In this document: piece after piece, positions 30,164 through 40,280 of the stretch
Position numbering within the stretch: the stretch's first letter is position 1
Layout: each line of letters starts with the position of its first letter
From: Pyropia yezoensis
Lineage: Eukaryota > Rhodophyta > Bangiophyceae > Bangiales > Bangiaceae
DNA: 64,000 bases
Direction of reading: 5' to 3'
Assembly (NCBI GenBank): GCA_009829735.1
Contig: CM020619.1
Location: forward strand, 29,538,063-29,602,062
The notes under the pieces: generated by a model
The model's input: only the letters and a program-made list of their open reading frames with translations
What the model was told of the DNA's origin: nothing
Database searches by the model: none
Translations under genes and position numbers: made by a program

Positions 30164-32798
30164 CTACGCATCGACACCAGCCTCGTCAAGCAGACTCGCG
30201 AGCCGCCCAGCGCCAACGAACGTGCATCCAAACAATTGAACCAAGTCACCTCGGGTGCGGACAATGGAGCGCTTTGTCCAGTCGCCACCCTCAATGACGT
30301 CGTCGGAAGAGGCCAAGTCATTCCCCAGAATGAAGAGACAGCTCGAGCGCGGAAGCCAATAGTCATACTGCTCGTGCCCACCAAACAAGGCGGTCAGCTC
30401 AGTGCTGCGCTCGTTCAACGCCTTAAGGATGGCAGGGATGTCGTTCGCTGGAAGAGCTGTGGCCCCACGGGTCTTGGTCTGCACCCAAACGACCACTTCA
30501 CCATCAAGGGTCTTGAAGAAGAACGCACCATCAAACCACGGGCTGTCTGCGGACAGCTCGTACACAGTCTCGCACCGCTCCTCGCGGCTGAACGACGAGG
30601 ACAGCAGCGCCGTCACGGTCTCCAGCCGGTCAGCGCCATCCACGTTCTTAACTCGCAGCTTCTTGACCTCCGTACGCGCAACCGCCGCATTCACCAGCTC
30701 GTCTAGCAGATGGCACTCGCCGACGTAAGCGGCACCTCCTCCAAACAGCTCGCGCAGCGCGATGGCCGAGTACTTGGTCACATGGAAGCCGCGAGCAATA
30801 GAGTGCATGCCCTCCCACCTCATAACAAATTGCTCCCACCGGGCGCCCATCAGCTTCTGTGCCACTTGGTCCGTCTTACTGGCAGCTGCATGGTTGCTCA
30901 CACCCTCGTCCGTCCCTGACAAGACCTGCATGACTCTCACAAAAGCATCCCAAAGGTTCGATGGCTCATGCCGCTCGGAGACCGCCATGGCAGGGACAGG
31001 CACGTCAGCTCGGGTTGAAAGATTCTGTCACCGCCGGCTGTGATGAGTCCAAGAGCCCGTACATCATCATAGCAGAGATCCTCCAAGGCACGCAGTTGAC
31101 CGAGTAAGAATTTCTCCCTTCCCAGCTCCTCGCGCGCCTTGTCATTGACGGTGGCATCAGACCACGTCGCGGGATTGACGTCAGGCATCGCAGTGGTTGC
31201 ACGACTTTGGTCCCAGATGCCCTTGGCAAGACAAGGGCGTCGGCCTTCACCTCTTGAGAAAGGACGGTGGACGCCAAGACTGCGTCGCGGAAGGCCGGCG
31301 TAGTCGACCACAGGTCACTTAGACGCGGGTTTCCGGGCGTGCCGCCAAGTAGACCAACGGAGCTTCGGATGTGGACAGCCTGCATGATGTCCAGGAATTC
31401 CATCTTCGTCTCTACCGACAGCATGATGAGGACATGGATAGCGGTACGCCAGGTAGAGCCAGATGCCACCGCGTAGAACTGGGCGCAATCCACCAGCTTC
31501 ATTAATGTGCGCTTCGCACCGATGGACATCAGACTCATGAGATTTCGAGAATCACAAGAGTCTCGCTGCCGCTCGGACAAAGTTCTAACCATGAGGCTGA
31601 CCAACGCATGGAACGGCGGAGGCTCAATCTCTTGCACCACCCGAGCAGAGCGTCCTGATACCGTCTGCTCCGCCACCATCACACCGGCTTCCAGAGACGT
31701 CATGACGCTGACGCCGCCGGCCAGGTCGGTCAAAGAGCAGGCTTCGCTCCGGATGGGGTGCCTCACGTCCATGCCCAAAGAGGCGCATATGCGCGCCCCG
31801 ACTGCGCGTTCAGCAGATTGTTTATATCGTCCACAAAGAGCACCAGCTTGGACCTTGGCCCGCCCCGCCTTGCCTTATTGAGAAACAAGGCACGAACCTC
31901 ATTACGCACGTCCGTCACTGAGAACAGCCCCGCGTGAAGGGCCTCGTAGAAGCCCTCCACGTACTCCGTGAAGAGCTCTTCAAGGTAGCTAGATTCCGCA
32001 CCCAAGTATGCCAGCTCGCAGAACAGGATGCGAGCCCACAGCAAAAGGTAGTACCCACGTTCATACTTGACGCAGTTGAGCTCCTCGACCTGCAACCGGA
32101 AGGACCCGCCGAAGGAAATGCCCATTACAACAGCATTCTCCAAGACATGGTTCCGCTCGGCTGCCCTGCGTACATAGCGGGCCGACTCGCGAAAGAACAG
32201 GGTCTTGCTACGCCCCACCGACGCCAGGAGGTACAGTAGCGGCTGGCGCGTGGCGTCAGGGGCTTGCACCTTCTGGTCTGTGATGAAGGCCAGCAGCACG
32301 ACTTTCTTCCAAAACCGCTCTAGGTCGTCATCCAGGTGCGAGCCAAGAGCTGCCATCATTGTATCACGATAGGGGGGGAAGATGGCGTTGTAGTCAGGCG
32401 GCAGAAAGGAGCCGTCCGGTTCAGGTTGTCGAAACCGCCGCTGCGACTCAAGCACGTTCTGAACCGGTCGACGACAAAGTCCGCGCAACGCCCACCACGT
32501 TGAAGTTGCAGCGTCAGAGAGTGTCGCCAGCAGTCCAGCCACCATGACAGGTGCAGGACTTGACCGGCGCTCTCTTTGGGGTCGCAGCGCCTCCCCACGA
32601 GGGTGCCAAACCCCAGGAGATGGCCACGCGCCAGATATAACTCCAGGACCACAAAAGGATGCCCTGCAGCTGGCGAGGGAGGGGCCGGCAAAGCGCGAAG
32701 CGACCACACAGCGACCGGATGATGACGGCGTCTTGCAGGCATGCTTGCTCACGCCTCTGCCTGCCGCTGCCGGTGAGAAGCTCACAAAGCGCGAACAA
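30164..32798 (-). pseudogene. Crinkler/RHS-like NTPase-nuclease, frame-broken
   Basis: Several minus-strand segments form one protein of at least 700 residues. A degenerate Walker A (ASVGRSKT) is followed by a strong Walker B (KLVLFVDDINNLL), helical middle segments, and a C-terminal restriction-endonuclease-like core: WFDGAFFF, a short hairpin, then VVVWVQTK, a D...QxK arrangement. P-loop NTPase plus REase is the layout of Crinkler-RHS (CR) proteins, known as host-directed effectors in oomycetes and chytrids and widespread, often transposon-linked, in free-living eukaryotes. At least three frame changes (about 31,780, 31,230 and 31,005) each look like one missing base. Another probable N-terminal segment (about 32,360-32,798) is in yet another frame. 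The stop is TAG at 30,164; the start is unclear. GC is lower than in genes to the left. The domain call rests on motifs. Confidence 0.5.
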
Positions 32799-33649
32799 TC
32801 GAGGAAGAGTAGGGCCATGGCGTCGGGCGCGGCCGTAGCGCAGAGCGGGGACCGTAGAGTCGGACGACGGCTACAAAGCAGAAAGAGGGCCGCGCCGCAG
32901 CGCAGGGGCCACACCACGTGGCATGGGGAGAGAAACAGCGGGTGAGGGCAGAGGGAGGGAGGCCCAGTCGCCTTGTGTGGCAGCGCCTGCGGCTGGGCCC
33001 TTGCCCCCGCGCCAAGTCTGGTCGGAGTGCGTCGGAGGGCGCGTGCGACCCATCGTCGGCGAGTCGCCGCCACCTTGGCTGCTCATCGCCACTTTTCGTA
33101 CCCATAAAGTTGTGACCCACGGTGAATCCAGATACATATTCCGAGGCATGAGGTTGGGAAATGACGCCCGCAGGTCTTGAGGTTGCTTGTGAAGAAGCGT
33201 TCGCCCACGGATGAATGGGACGGCGGGTCCAGGCCCGCGGGCTACTGCAAAGGCCGCCGCAGAAGCTGCCTGTCGGCAACAGCGGCAGCGGCGGCTTCTC
33301 TCCACATATCTATCAGGGGTCTCCCCACGTCAGTGGTCTCCACACATGAGTAGTCCGCCTTGCCGCCTCTGCCGCAGCAGCCTCGACCGGTGCCGCTCAC
33401 CATCATTGTTTGCAGCCACTGCCTTTCCTGTGACGGGTCAACCCACATCCGTACCTCCCGCTTTGCTACGGCGCAAAGAACAGCCAGGCGACCGCCCGCT
33501 CACCCGCCAATCTACCCGCCGCACACACGGGGCTTGGGAGGGGGACGCGTCAAGGGAAGAGCAGGGTATTAAAAAGTAGCTTCCACACCCACCCTGCCCC
33601 CCCCGCTGGCGGCCAACGCGGCACCGAGAGGGGGGAGACCCCGGGGTCC
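32799..33649. other. Flank between CR-like gene and E1
   Basis: No gene supported. It may include the 5' end of the CR-like gene. Composition is intermediate, without the long C/G tracts of the left half. Confidence 0.45.
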
Positions 33650-33654
33650 ACCAC

Positions 33655-34123
33655 TGTGGCAGTATTGACCCCCAGGTAGGGGGGCAACACGTGCCATGCA
33701 AGGGGCGGCAGGCCACTAGCCTGATCCGTTCCTCCCCCTGCATTTGGGTCCATATTCCCTAAGTTTGGGATAGTTAGCTTAGTAGTAAATCCAACTTGGA
33801 TTTGAGGGTTTTCTGCATTTATCGTCTTGAATTTTCGTGTGGCCCGGTGGGCAGGTGCTGGGGTGGGAGATTCTGAGTGGCGAGATTCTGAGTGGACCCT
33901 GGGGGGATAAGGGGAGGGACAGCGGGGCTTGGCCCTGCGTCCCCGTCCCGACCAAGAAACTGTTGGACCACACACCATCTTCTTGTTTGTCCGTGGGGGG
34001 TTTGCCCCACAACAGGGACAGAGTGTGTGCGACTTGCACTTCTTCCGGTTCCCCCGACACGGGAGGCAGCCCTGGCACACCGCCCCAACTTGGGTGCCGT
34101 GTGTGCTTGTGGTTTTTGCCACA
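33655..34123 (+). repeat. E1 5' LTR
   Basis: 469 bp with TGTGGCA/TGCCACA ends. Contains a 14-bp direct repeat (GAGATTCTGAGTGG) near 33,868-33,896. It differs from the 3' LTR at two positions (G/C near 33,680, T/C near 33,989). No clear TATA box in either direction. Confidence 0.97.
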
Positions 34124-34125
34124 TT

Positions 34126-34143
34126 TGGTGGAGCAGCAGGGGA
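34126..34143 (+). other. E1 primer-binding site
   Basis: TGGTGGAGCAGCAGGGGA begins two bases after the LTR. Its complement ends in ACCA, as expected for the 3' end of a tRNA primer. The same site follows the 5' LTR of E2, and a close variant follows that of E4. Confidence 0.75.
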
Positions 34144-34242
34144 CAGAGGTAAACTTTACCTCCGGGTGCACCCGGGTGTAGGGGGCCCTCTGTCTCAGAG
34201 GAACGGTGGTCTTGGACCGTGTCATACGGATCGTCAGCCAAC

Positions 34243-36189
34243 ATGGCTAGCTCGGACCCCCCGTCGTCCGGGGAGTACACGGGTGACGCACGTACTTCAG
34301 TGCCTTTGAATACTGGTGAGACACAGGTGGGTTTACCTGGGGTCGCAGAGGGACTAGAGGTCCCTCAAGCCAGCAGGACTGGAAGTACGGGCGGGCAACA
34401 GGCCACCCCGACTCAGTCGGGAGTTCACTCGGGTGACACTTCTGATGTGGGTGGGCCGAAGTCTGGCCACCGCGTGGTATACTCAACGGGAACGTCCCAA
34501 GGGGTGAGGACTGTCCCCGCGGGTTCCACTCGGGTTGGAGCCAACTTTGGCTTGGAGTCGTCGCCAACTAGGCTTTCGGAGGACGGTGGACCTCCGTTGG
34601 TCGGCGATGGGCTCGCGCCCATGCCCCCGGTTGAGACCCCTGAGGAACGTGGTTACCCCTCAGGTGGACTCCCGGAGGCGGACCGAGACTCAACTGGAGT
34701 CGTCAATCCACTCCTCGCGGAAACTGTCCGTCGGGAGGCGACCAATGTGTTGCGGCAGACTTTGCCGGACCTGGTGGTCACGATGACGAATACTATTCTG
34801 AATCAGATTGTGGCGAGTTTGCCAGATGGCCTTAATGTCCAGACCGGATTGGGGCTTTCGAGCCCACAGGCGCAGGGGGAATCCCTCCCCACGCCTATCT
34901 CGGGTCGCCCCGAACTGGGGGCGACACCTGTGACTCCCAACGAGGGAGCCACACCATACGCGGTGGGGCGTACGCCCTTTACGGGGGAGTTCCCCTCGGA
35001 AACGCCGGCGGCTACACCAAGCTCGCCGTACCAGACTACAGGCACTGAGGGTGGACTTACCCCAGTGCCACAGCGGCTGTTCCCTCAACGTGAGGTGCCG
35101 CCCAAGATTCAGGTAGCCAACCCGGTCTACCAGCGGATCTTTGACTGTGAGACCTACGCTCTCCACAACAAGTCGGTGGCGTATGGTCCTGACCAGGCCC
35201 GAGCTATGGGCCGTGCCAAGAAGAATGCACTTCATTCTTTTGGGCACAGAGCGGAGTGGGATGGAACTCCCCCCCTCCGTGTCTTTGAGTTCCTACGTCG
35301 TTTCACAAAAGCCTGTGACGACAATGCCATAAGTGAAGGCATGGCTTTTTACATGCTACAGGAGTTTACGAAGGGCGACCTACGGACAGAACTTATGTCC
35401 GTCATGCCCAGCTCCTCAAGTGGAGGAGATGGGGAGGTGACGTCCTATTTGGAGCTCGTCAACTGGTTGATGAGAGCCATGGTTGATGAGGCAGCGTTGG
35501 CTTCTCAAGTCGAGGAGTTTACGCAAGCCCATCAGGAAGAGGCGGAGGACGAGTTGTCCTTTGCGGAGCGAGTCCGTAAGCTCAACAATCTTTGTGGGTT
35601 TCTTCATCCACAAGCTGTGGTGAAGAGTCGGTTTGTGGAGGGACTCCATTGGTCAGTCCGGATGGAGACCCGGGAGCATAACACTGCCCGGGCGACCCTG
35701 GCCGAGTTGGCCAGGTTCGCCTATCGCAGAGGCGAGGCCTACCGCAAGTTGCGGGAGGAACGACGCCAGGAGCGTCAGGCCGAGTTGGCCAAGGAACGGG
35801 AGGAGGCGCGCCAGGCCAGAGAGTTGAGAGAGGCACGCCGAATCCGCAAGGAGAGGGTGGTAGCTGCCGTGGGAACTTCCCAGGGTACCTCTTCGTCTTC
35901 CCCAGTTGGGAAGACCCCTCCGGGAACTGACCATCGGTGTTGGAACTGCAACTCCGATGGACACTGGGCATATGATTGCCCCAAGTTGAGTAAACGCATC
36001 CAACAACTTGTTAGGAATGCGAGTAAGAAGTCGGCTACGAGCGAAGTACGTTCACGCCGCGAGGGTGGGTCTCGACCGGTCGTTGCGGTCGCCACACCCT
36101 CGGCGGAGGAGGCGGACACGTCGTCCTCGGACTCGTCGTCTTCCTCCCCGCCCTCAGATTCGGACGCCAAGTCGGCGGGAAACGAATGA
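34243..36189 (+). CDS. gag: E1 gag polyprotein
   Basis: A 648-residue capsid/nucleocapsid protein that packages element RNA into cytoplasmic particles. The N-terminal third is Pro/Ser/Gly-rich. A capsid-like helical domain (about 290-520) follows, with FEFLRRFTKACDDN and ERVRKLNNLCGFLHP, then an Arg/Glu-rich coiled coil. A CCHC zinc knuckle (C566-x2-C-x4-H-x4-C579) precedes an acidic Ser-rich tail. The first ATG in a good context is at 34,243; an earlier in-frame GTG is not used. The stop TGA overlaps the pol start as ATGA, so pol lies in the -1 frame and may be made by reinitiation or frameshifting. The truncated gag of E4 shares the F-L-x-RF-x-KACDDN segment. Confidence 0.93.
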   Translation: MASSDPPSSGEYTGDARTSVPLNTGETQVGLPGVAEGLEVPQASRTGSTGGQQATPTQSGVHSGDTSDVGGPKSGHRVVYSTGTSQGVRTVPAGSTRVGANFGLESSPTRLSEDGGPPLVGDGLAPMPPVETPEERGYPSGGLPEADRDSTGVVNPLLAETVRREATNVLRQTLPDLVVTMTNTILNQIVASLPDGLNVQTGLGLSSPQAQGESLPTPISGRPELGATPVTPNEGATPYAVGRTPFTGEFPSETPAATPSSPYQTTGTEGGLTPVPQRLFPQREVPPKIQVANPVYQRIFDCETYALHNKSVAYGPDQARAMGRAKKNALHSFGHRAEWDGTPPLRVFEFLRRFTKACDDNAISEGMAFYMLQEFTKGDLRTELMSVMPSSSSGGDGEVTSYLELVNWLMRAMVDEAALASQVEEFTQAHQEEAEDELSFAERVRKLNNLCGFLHPQAVVKSRFVEGLHWSVRMETREHNTARATLAELARFAYRRGEAYRKLREERRQERQAELAKEREEARQARELREARRIRKERVVAAVGTSQGTSSSSPVGKTPPGTDHRCWNCNSDGHWAYDCPKLSKRIQQLVRNASKKSATSEVRSRREGGSRPVVAVATPSAEEADTSSSDSSSSSPPSDSDAKSAGNE

Positions 36190-39100
36190 CCGTTGGGGCT
36201 GGTCGTCCGAAGCTCACAACGGCAGCCTCGGCCAAGTGGGCCAGGAGGACGAACCAACCGTGCCGGATACTGCGGCGACCTAAGGGAGTCCGCCCACCTC
36301 GGGTAGGACTCCCCAAGAACGTAAACCCACGTCGGGTCATCGCGGTGCTGACGGGTGAGAACTTCCAGGTGGCTGGACGGGTGCAACTTGCCCCCGGCCG
36401 TGCATGCTGTACCCGTATCGTACTTGATACCGGGTCAGGAGCCTCCTTGATACGCAAGTCGCTATTACCAAAGGAGGTGAAGCTCCAACGCTGGAGGTCC
36501 AAAGCTGACCATATGATTGACATCAATGGTGGGGTACTTCCCATCGTTGGTGCCGTGACCCTACCAACTAGGTTGGGGACCCATGAGGTCGACGTGACCT
36601 ATGGCGTAGTTGAGAATATATCGGTACCCCTGCTTCTGGATACCCCTCATGTCGTAACACAAGTGCCTTTGATCTGTGGCCCCGAGTACTGGGTCAAGTT
36701 GATGAATGGGGAGACTATCCCCATCCTTGGTAAGGGAAAGTCTGTGGCTCCTGTGACAGTCTCACAGTCGAAGCCTGTTTGCTCTGTGAGGGAAGGGTTT
36801 ACTGCTACCCTGCGTTTAGCCCGCAAAGTCACGTTGCCCCCCAACTCGGTGGCGCACGTTGACGTTGTAACTGATTTTTCGGGGAACGGGTTGGTGCACC
36901 CTAACCCCCGTCTTGCTCGCAAGCACCAAGTGCATGTTGCCCTTGGCACGATGGACTCCAAAGCCGGAGTCCCGTGGAGGATCCAGGTGATGAACCTGAG
37001 TCCGACGCCCAAGTACTTCAAGTCGGGAGCCAAGTTCGGCTATATCGACCAACATGAGGGACCGGTAGTAGCGGTCACCCTCAACGCGGGCGCAAGTAGC
37101 GACCCGAAGTCCGGAAAGGAGAAGCATCAAGCCAAGTCGGCCACCTCTCCTCGGCCCCATGTGAACATGGAGGGTGTTCCCCCCAGGTTGAGGGTTCAAG
37201 TTGAACGCCTCTTGGACCAATATCACAAGCTGTGGGATGGTCAATTGGGACTCATGAGAGCCACCCAACACCGGATCGAGTTGAAGCCCGGTGCACCCCC
37301 TATACGCCAACAACCGTATAGGGGAGGACCTCGTTCAAGGGCCCTCGTTAAGGAGCAAGTTGCTCGCATGGAGGCCCTCGATGTGATCGAGGCCAGCAAC
37401 GCCGAGTGGGCGAGTCCGGTGGTTATCGTCCCCAAAGTTGATGGGACCCCCCGGTTTTGTATCGACTACCGTAAGCTCAACGAGAGCACGGTGAAGGACA
37501 GTTATCCCCTACCTAGGATGGATGACTGTCTGGACTCTCTGGGGGAGGCAAACGTGTTCTCTACCCTGGACTGTAACGCGGGGTACTGGCAAATTCCCAT
37601 TGCCCCGGAGGACAGGCATAAAACTACCTTTACCTGTCACTGTGGTACCTACCAGTGCAAACGCCTACCGTTTGGTCTGTGTAACGCGCCGGCAACTTTC
37701 CAGCGCGCTATGGACATGAATCTGGCCGGAGTACGGTGGCAGATCTGTCTTGTGTACCTAGACGATATCATTGTGTTCTCCCGAAGTCCGGAGGAACACA
37801 TTGGCCATCTTGGCCAGGTGTTCAAGCTACTTGCTGACGCCGGTGTGTCACTGAAGGCGAGTAAGTGCCACCTCTTCACTCAAGAGGTGGAGTACTTGGG
37901 ACATGTTGTCCGTCCGGGGCGTCTCAGTGTTAACGAGAAGAACTTGAGGGCCATACGTAAGGCTCAGTACCCCCGGACCCAGACCCAGATGAGGAGCTTC
38001 CTCGGGATGTGTAACGTGTACCGACGTTTCACCAAGGGCTTCGCCAAGGTGGCGAAGCCGTTGAATGAGCTAGTCAGCTCAACGCTACCGAAGAACCTGC
38101 CTTCCCCAAGTCGGGTGGAGCAGGAATCCTTTGAGACTCTTCGGGACCTTCTGCTGAAGCCCCCCATCTTGGCTATTCCCAGGTTGGGAGGCCACTACAT
38201 CCTGGATGTGGACGCTAGCTACGACCAACTTGGTTGTGTGTTGCTTCAGCAGCAGCCGGACAAGGAGTACTTGCCGGTGGGATACTTCAGTAAGGGGCTG
38301 AACTCGGCCGAGAAGAACTACGGAGTCACCGAGTTGGAAGGACTCGCAGTGGTATGGGCGGTGACGTCACTTCGTCACTACCTAGAGGGTGAGAAGTTCC
38401 TCATCCGCTGTGACCACCGCGCGTTGCAGTTTATCTTCAAGACGGACTGTACGAACACTCGTCTCAACCGGTGGAGGGTGCGACTGGCACCCTTCAACTT
38501 TGACATTGAGTACCGACCTGGCAGGCAACATGCCCTTGCCGATGGCCTCTCTCGGGTACCCACCGAGGGGCTGGACACTAACCCAGTCGATGAGGACATC
38601 CCCATCGTGGGGGTAGTCACGCGCTCGGGTCAGGCGTTGAACCCCGAGGCGCCAGGGAACAAGAAGTACTTGCCCCTGTCCCTGGACGAGGTGGTGAAGG
38701 CCCAGGCCGAGGATCCCTTCTGCAAGTCGCAGAGGGATGCATTGGATACGGTGGTTGAGACGCGCTTCTTTCTGGGAGATGATGGCCTCCTCATGAGGAG
38801 GGGGGTATTCCAGGGGACTGAACAACTTGTCGTCCCCGCATCCCTCAAGGACAGTATCCTTGAGAGGGAGCACAACGCTCCCACGGGTGGACACCTGGGG
38901 TCTAGTAAACTGTACCAGACCCTGAGGACCAGGTACTACTGGCCGTCCATGGTGGTGGACATCTACAGTTGGGTGGCTGCCTGCACAAGTTGTGCACAGA
39001 ACCGTCTGATGGAACGGCGGCCTAGTACGGCTATGCTATTGTTCCCGGCCAAGGAGCCCTTCGCCGCGTTGGCGATGGACATCCTTGGGCCACTGCCAGT

Positions 39101-40169
39101 GACCGAGGAAGGCAACCAGTACCTCCTGGTCATCTGTGACCGCTTCACGAAACTTACGCGAGCGATCCCACTGGCAGAGATCACGGCCATGTCGGTCGTG
39201 TCAGCCTTCCTAGATCACTGGGTTGCCGCGTATGGCATCCCGGATAGTACACTATCGGACAATGGACCGCAATTTGCGTCTGTACTGTTTCAGGGAGTGC
39301 TGGATATGTTGGGGGTTAAGGCAAACTATGCCACCCCCTACCACCCACAAACTAATGGGCAGGTGGAGCGCTTCAACAAAACTATTGTTAGGCAGCTGCG
39401 CCACTATGTGAGTGAGCACGTGAAGACGTGGGACCAATACATTTCTATCCTTACTACTGCCTACAATTCGCAGGTTCACTCATCTACAGGGGAAGTACCC
39501 CTCGCTTTTGTGACCCCCCGTCGTGTGCGGTCTATTGCCGTGCGGCGGTCGCTCCCAACTGGGGAGGGTAGTGGCAGTACGCCTACTCCTACTGAGAGTA
39601 AGGCGGAGTTCGCTGCTAGGCTGGAACACCTCATCCCTAAAGTCAGGGCTGAGATGGACAAAGCACAAAAGCGCTACAAGCGTACCTTTGACAAAAAGGT
39701 GCGCAATGCCAAACATGTCCCCGAGCAGGGTGACTGGGTGCTGGTACACTCGCACACCCCAACTGGGGGTAAGCTGGTATTCCAGACGAAGGGACCGTAC
39801 CAGGTCCTTCGTACTGATGGGCGGCGCTTCACCATCGAAAGTGACGATGGGGTCCGCACAGTGAACGGACAGGACGTGGTCAAAGTTGCACCACCGCCTG
39901 CAGGCGACCCAGCTTGGGCACGTGCGTTGGAGTCGTGGCGCCTCCCCTCACTGCCTGCGGCCAAACAGGGCCCGCAGGAGTACGTGTTCGATAAGTTCAT
40001 CGACCACGGATGGGATGAAGACACTGACCGCCTCATGTTGAGGGTGCGTTGGTTTGGCTACAAAGCCAAGGATGATACGTGGGAGTATGTGGAGGACCTT
40101 CCCGCTGAGAAGGTCCGGGCGTACTGTGCCCGGAATGAGATAGACCCTAACAGCCCTCCCTCAACGTGA
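36186..40169 (+). CDS. pol: E1 pol polyprotein with chromodomain
   Basis: A 1,327-residue polyprotein. Aspartic protease: LDTGSGAS with D81-T82-G83. Reverse transcriptase: core from about 400, with YLDD at 524-527 (LVYLDDIIVFS). RNase H: YILDVDASYDQLGC. Integrase: zinc domain H896, H903, C933, C936; catalytic D965, D1025, E1061, a D-x59-D-x35-E spacing typical of retroviral-type integrases; NGQVERFNKTI around the Glu. C-terminal chromodomain about 1,266-1,306 (VFDKFIDHGW, then VRWFGYKAKDDTWEYVEDL), which binds modified histone tails and steers integration. All motifs are intact. The ATG at 36,186 overlaps the gag stop. The stop at 40,169 is 111 bp from the stop of the convergent antisense gene. 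Confidence 0.95.
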   Translation: MTVGAGRPKLTTAASAKWARRTNQPCRILRRPKGVRPPRVGLPKNVNPRRVIAVLTGENFQVAGRVQLAPGRACCTRIVLDTGSGASLIRKSLLPKEVKLQRWRSKADHMIDINGGVLPIVGAVTLPTRLGTHEVDVTYGVVENISVPLLLDTPHVVTQVPLICGPEYWVKLMNGETIPILGKGKSVAPVTVSQSKPVCSVREGFTATLRLARKVTLPPNSVAHVDVVTDFSGNGLVHPNPRLARKHQVHVALGTMDSKAGVPWRIQVMNLSPTPKYFKSGAKFGYIDQHEGPVVAVTLNAGASSDPKSGKEKHQAKSATSPRPHVNMEGVPPRLRVQVERLLDQYHKLWDGQLGLMRATQHRIELKPGAPPIRQQPYRGGPRSRALVKEQVARMEALDVIEASNAEWASPVVIVPKVDGTPRFCIDYRKLNESTVKDSYPLPRMDDCLDSLGEANVFSTLDCNAGYWQIPIAPEDRHKTTFTCHCGTYQCKRLPFGLCNAPATFQRAMDMNLAGVRWQICLVYLDDIIVFSRSPEEHIGHLGQVFKLLADAGVSLKASKCHLFTQEVEYLGHVVRPGRLSVNEKNLRAIRKAQYPRTQTQMRSFLGMCNVYRRFTKGFAKVAKPLNELVSSTLPKNLPSPSRVEQESFETLRDLLLKPPILAIPRLGGHYILDVDASYDQLGCVLLQQQPDKEYLPVGYFSKGLNSAEKNYGVTELEGLAVVWAVTSLRHYLEGEKFLIRCDHRALQFIFKTDCTNTRLNRWRVRLAPFNFDIEYRPGRQHALADGLSRVPTEGLDTNPVDEDIPIVGVVTRSGQALNPEAPGNKKYLPLSLDEVVKAQAEDPFCKSQRDALDTVVETRFFLGDDGLLMRRGVFQGTEQLVVPASLKDSILEREHNAPTGGHLGSSKLYQTLRTRYYWPSMVVDIYSWVAACTSCAQNRLMERRPSTAMLLFPAKEPFAALAMDILGPLPVTEEGNQYLLVICDRFTKLTRAIPLAEITAMSVVSAFLDHWVAAYGIPDSTLSDNGPQFASVLFQGVLDMLGVKANYATPYHPQTNGQVERFNKTIVRQLRHYVSEHVKTWDQYISILTTAYNSQVHSSTGEVPLAFVTPRRVRSIAVRRSLPTGEGSGSTPTPTESKAEFAARLEHLIPKVRAEMDKAQKRYKRTFDKKVRNAKHVPEQGDWVLVHSHTPTGGKLVFQTKGPYQVLRTDGRRFTIESDDGVRTVNGQDVVKVAPPPAGDPAWARALESWRLPSLPAAKQGPQEYVFDKFIDHGWDEDTDRLMLRVRWFGYKAKDDTWEYVEDLPAEKVRAYCARNEIDPNSPPST

Positions 40170-40280
40170 GGGAAGGCCGAGCAACAGTGCCACGAGAGTG
40201 CTTCAAGTCGAAGTGGTACGCAGAGTGGCTTTTAACTACAGCCCTAACCCTCACACTCTCACAACAAAGGCAGCTGCCAA
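40170..40280. other. Gap between convergent stops in E1
   Basis: 111 bp between the pol stop (plus) and the antisense gene stop (minus). It must accommodate or overlap the 3' end of the antisense transcript. No further signal seen. Confidence 0.6.

Noticed and set aside
33655-34123. Open frame on the antisense strand of the E1 LTR with a zinc-cluster-like Cys pattern (C-x2-C-x6-C-x5-C)
   Set aside because: It is open in all three LTR copies, but in E3 one of the Cys is Tyr and other changes alter residues, so there is no sign of protein-level constraint.
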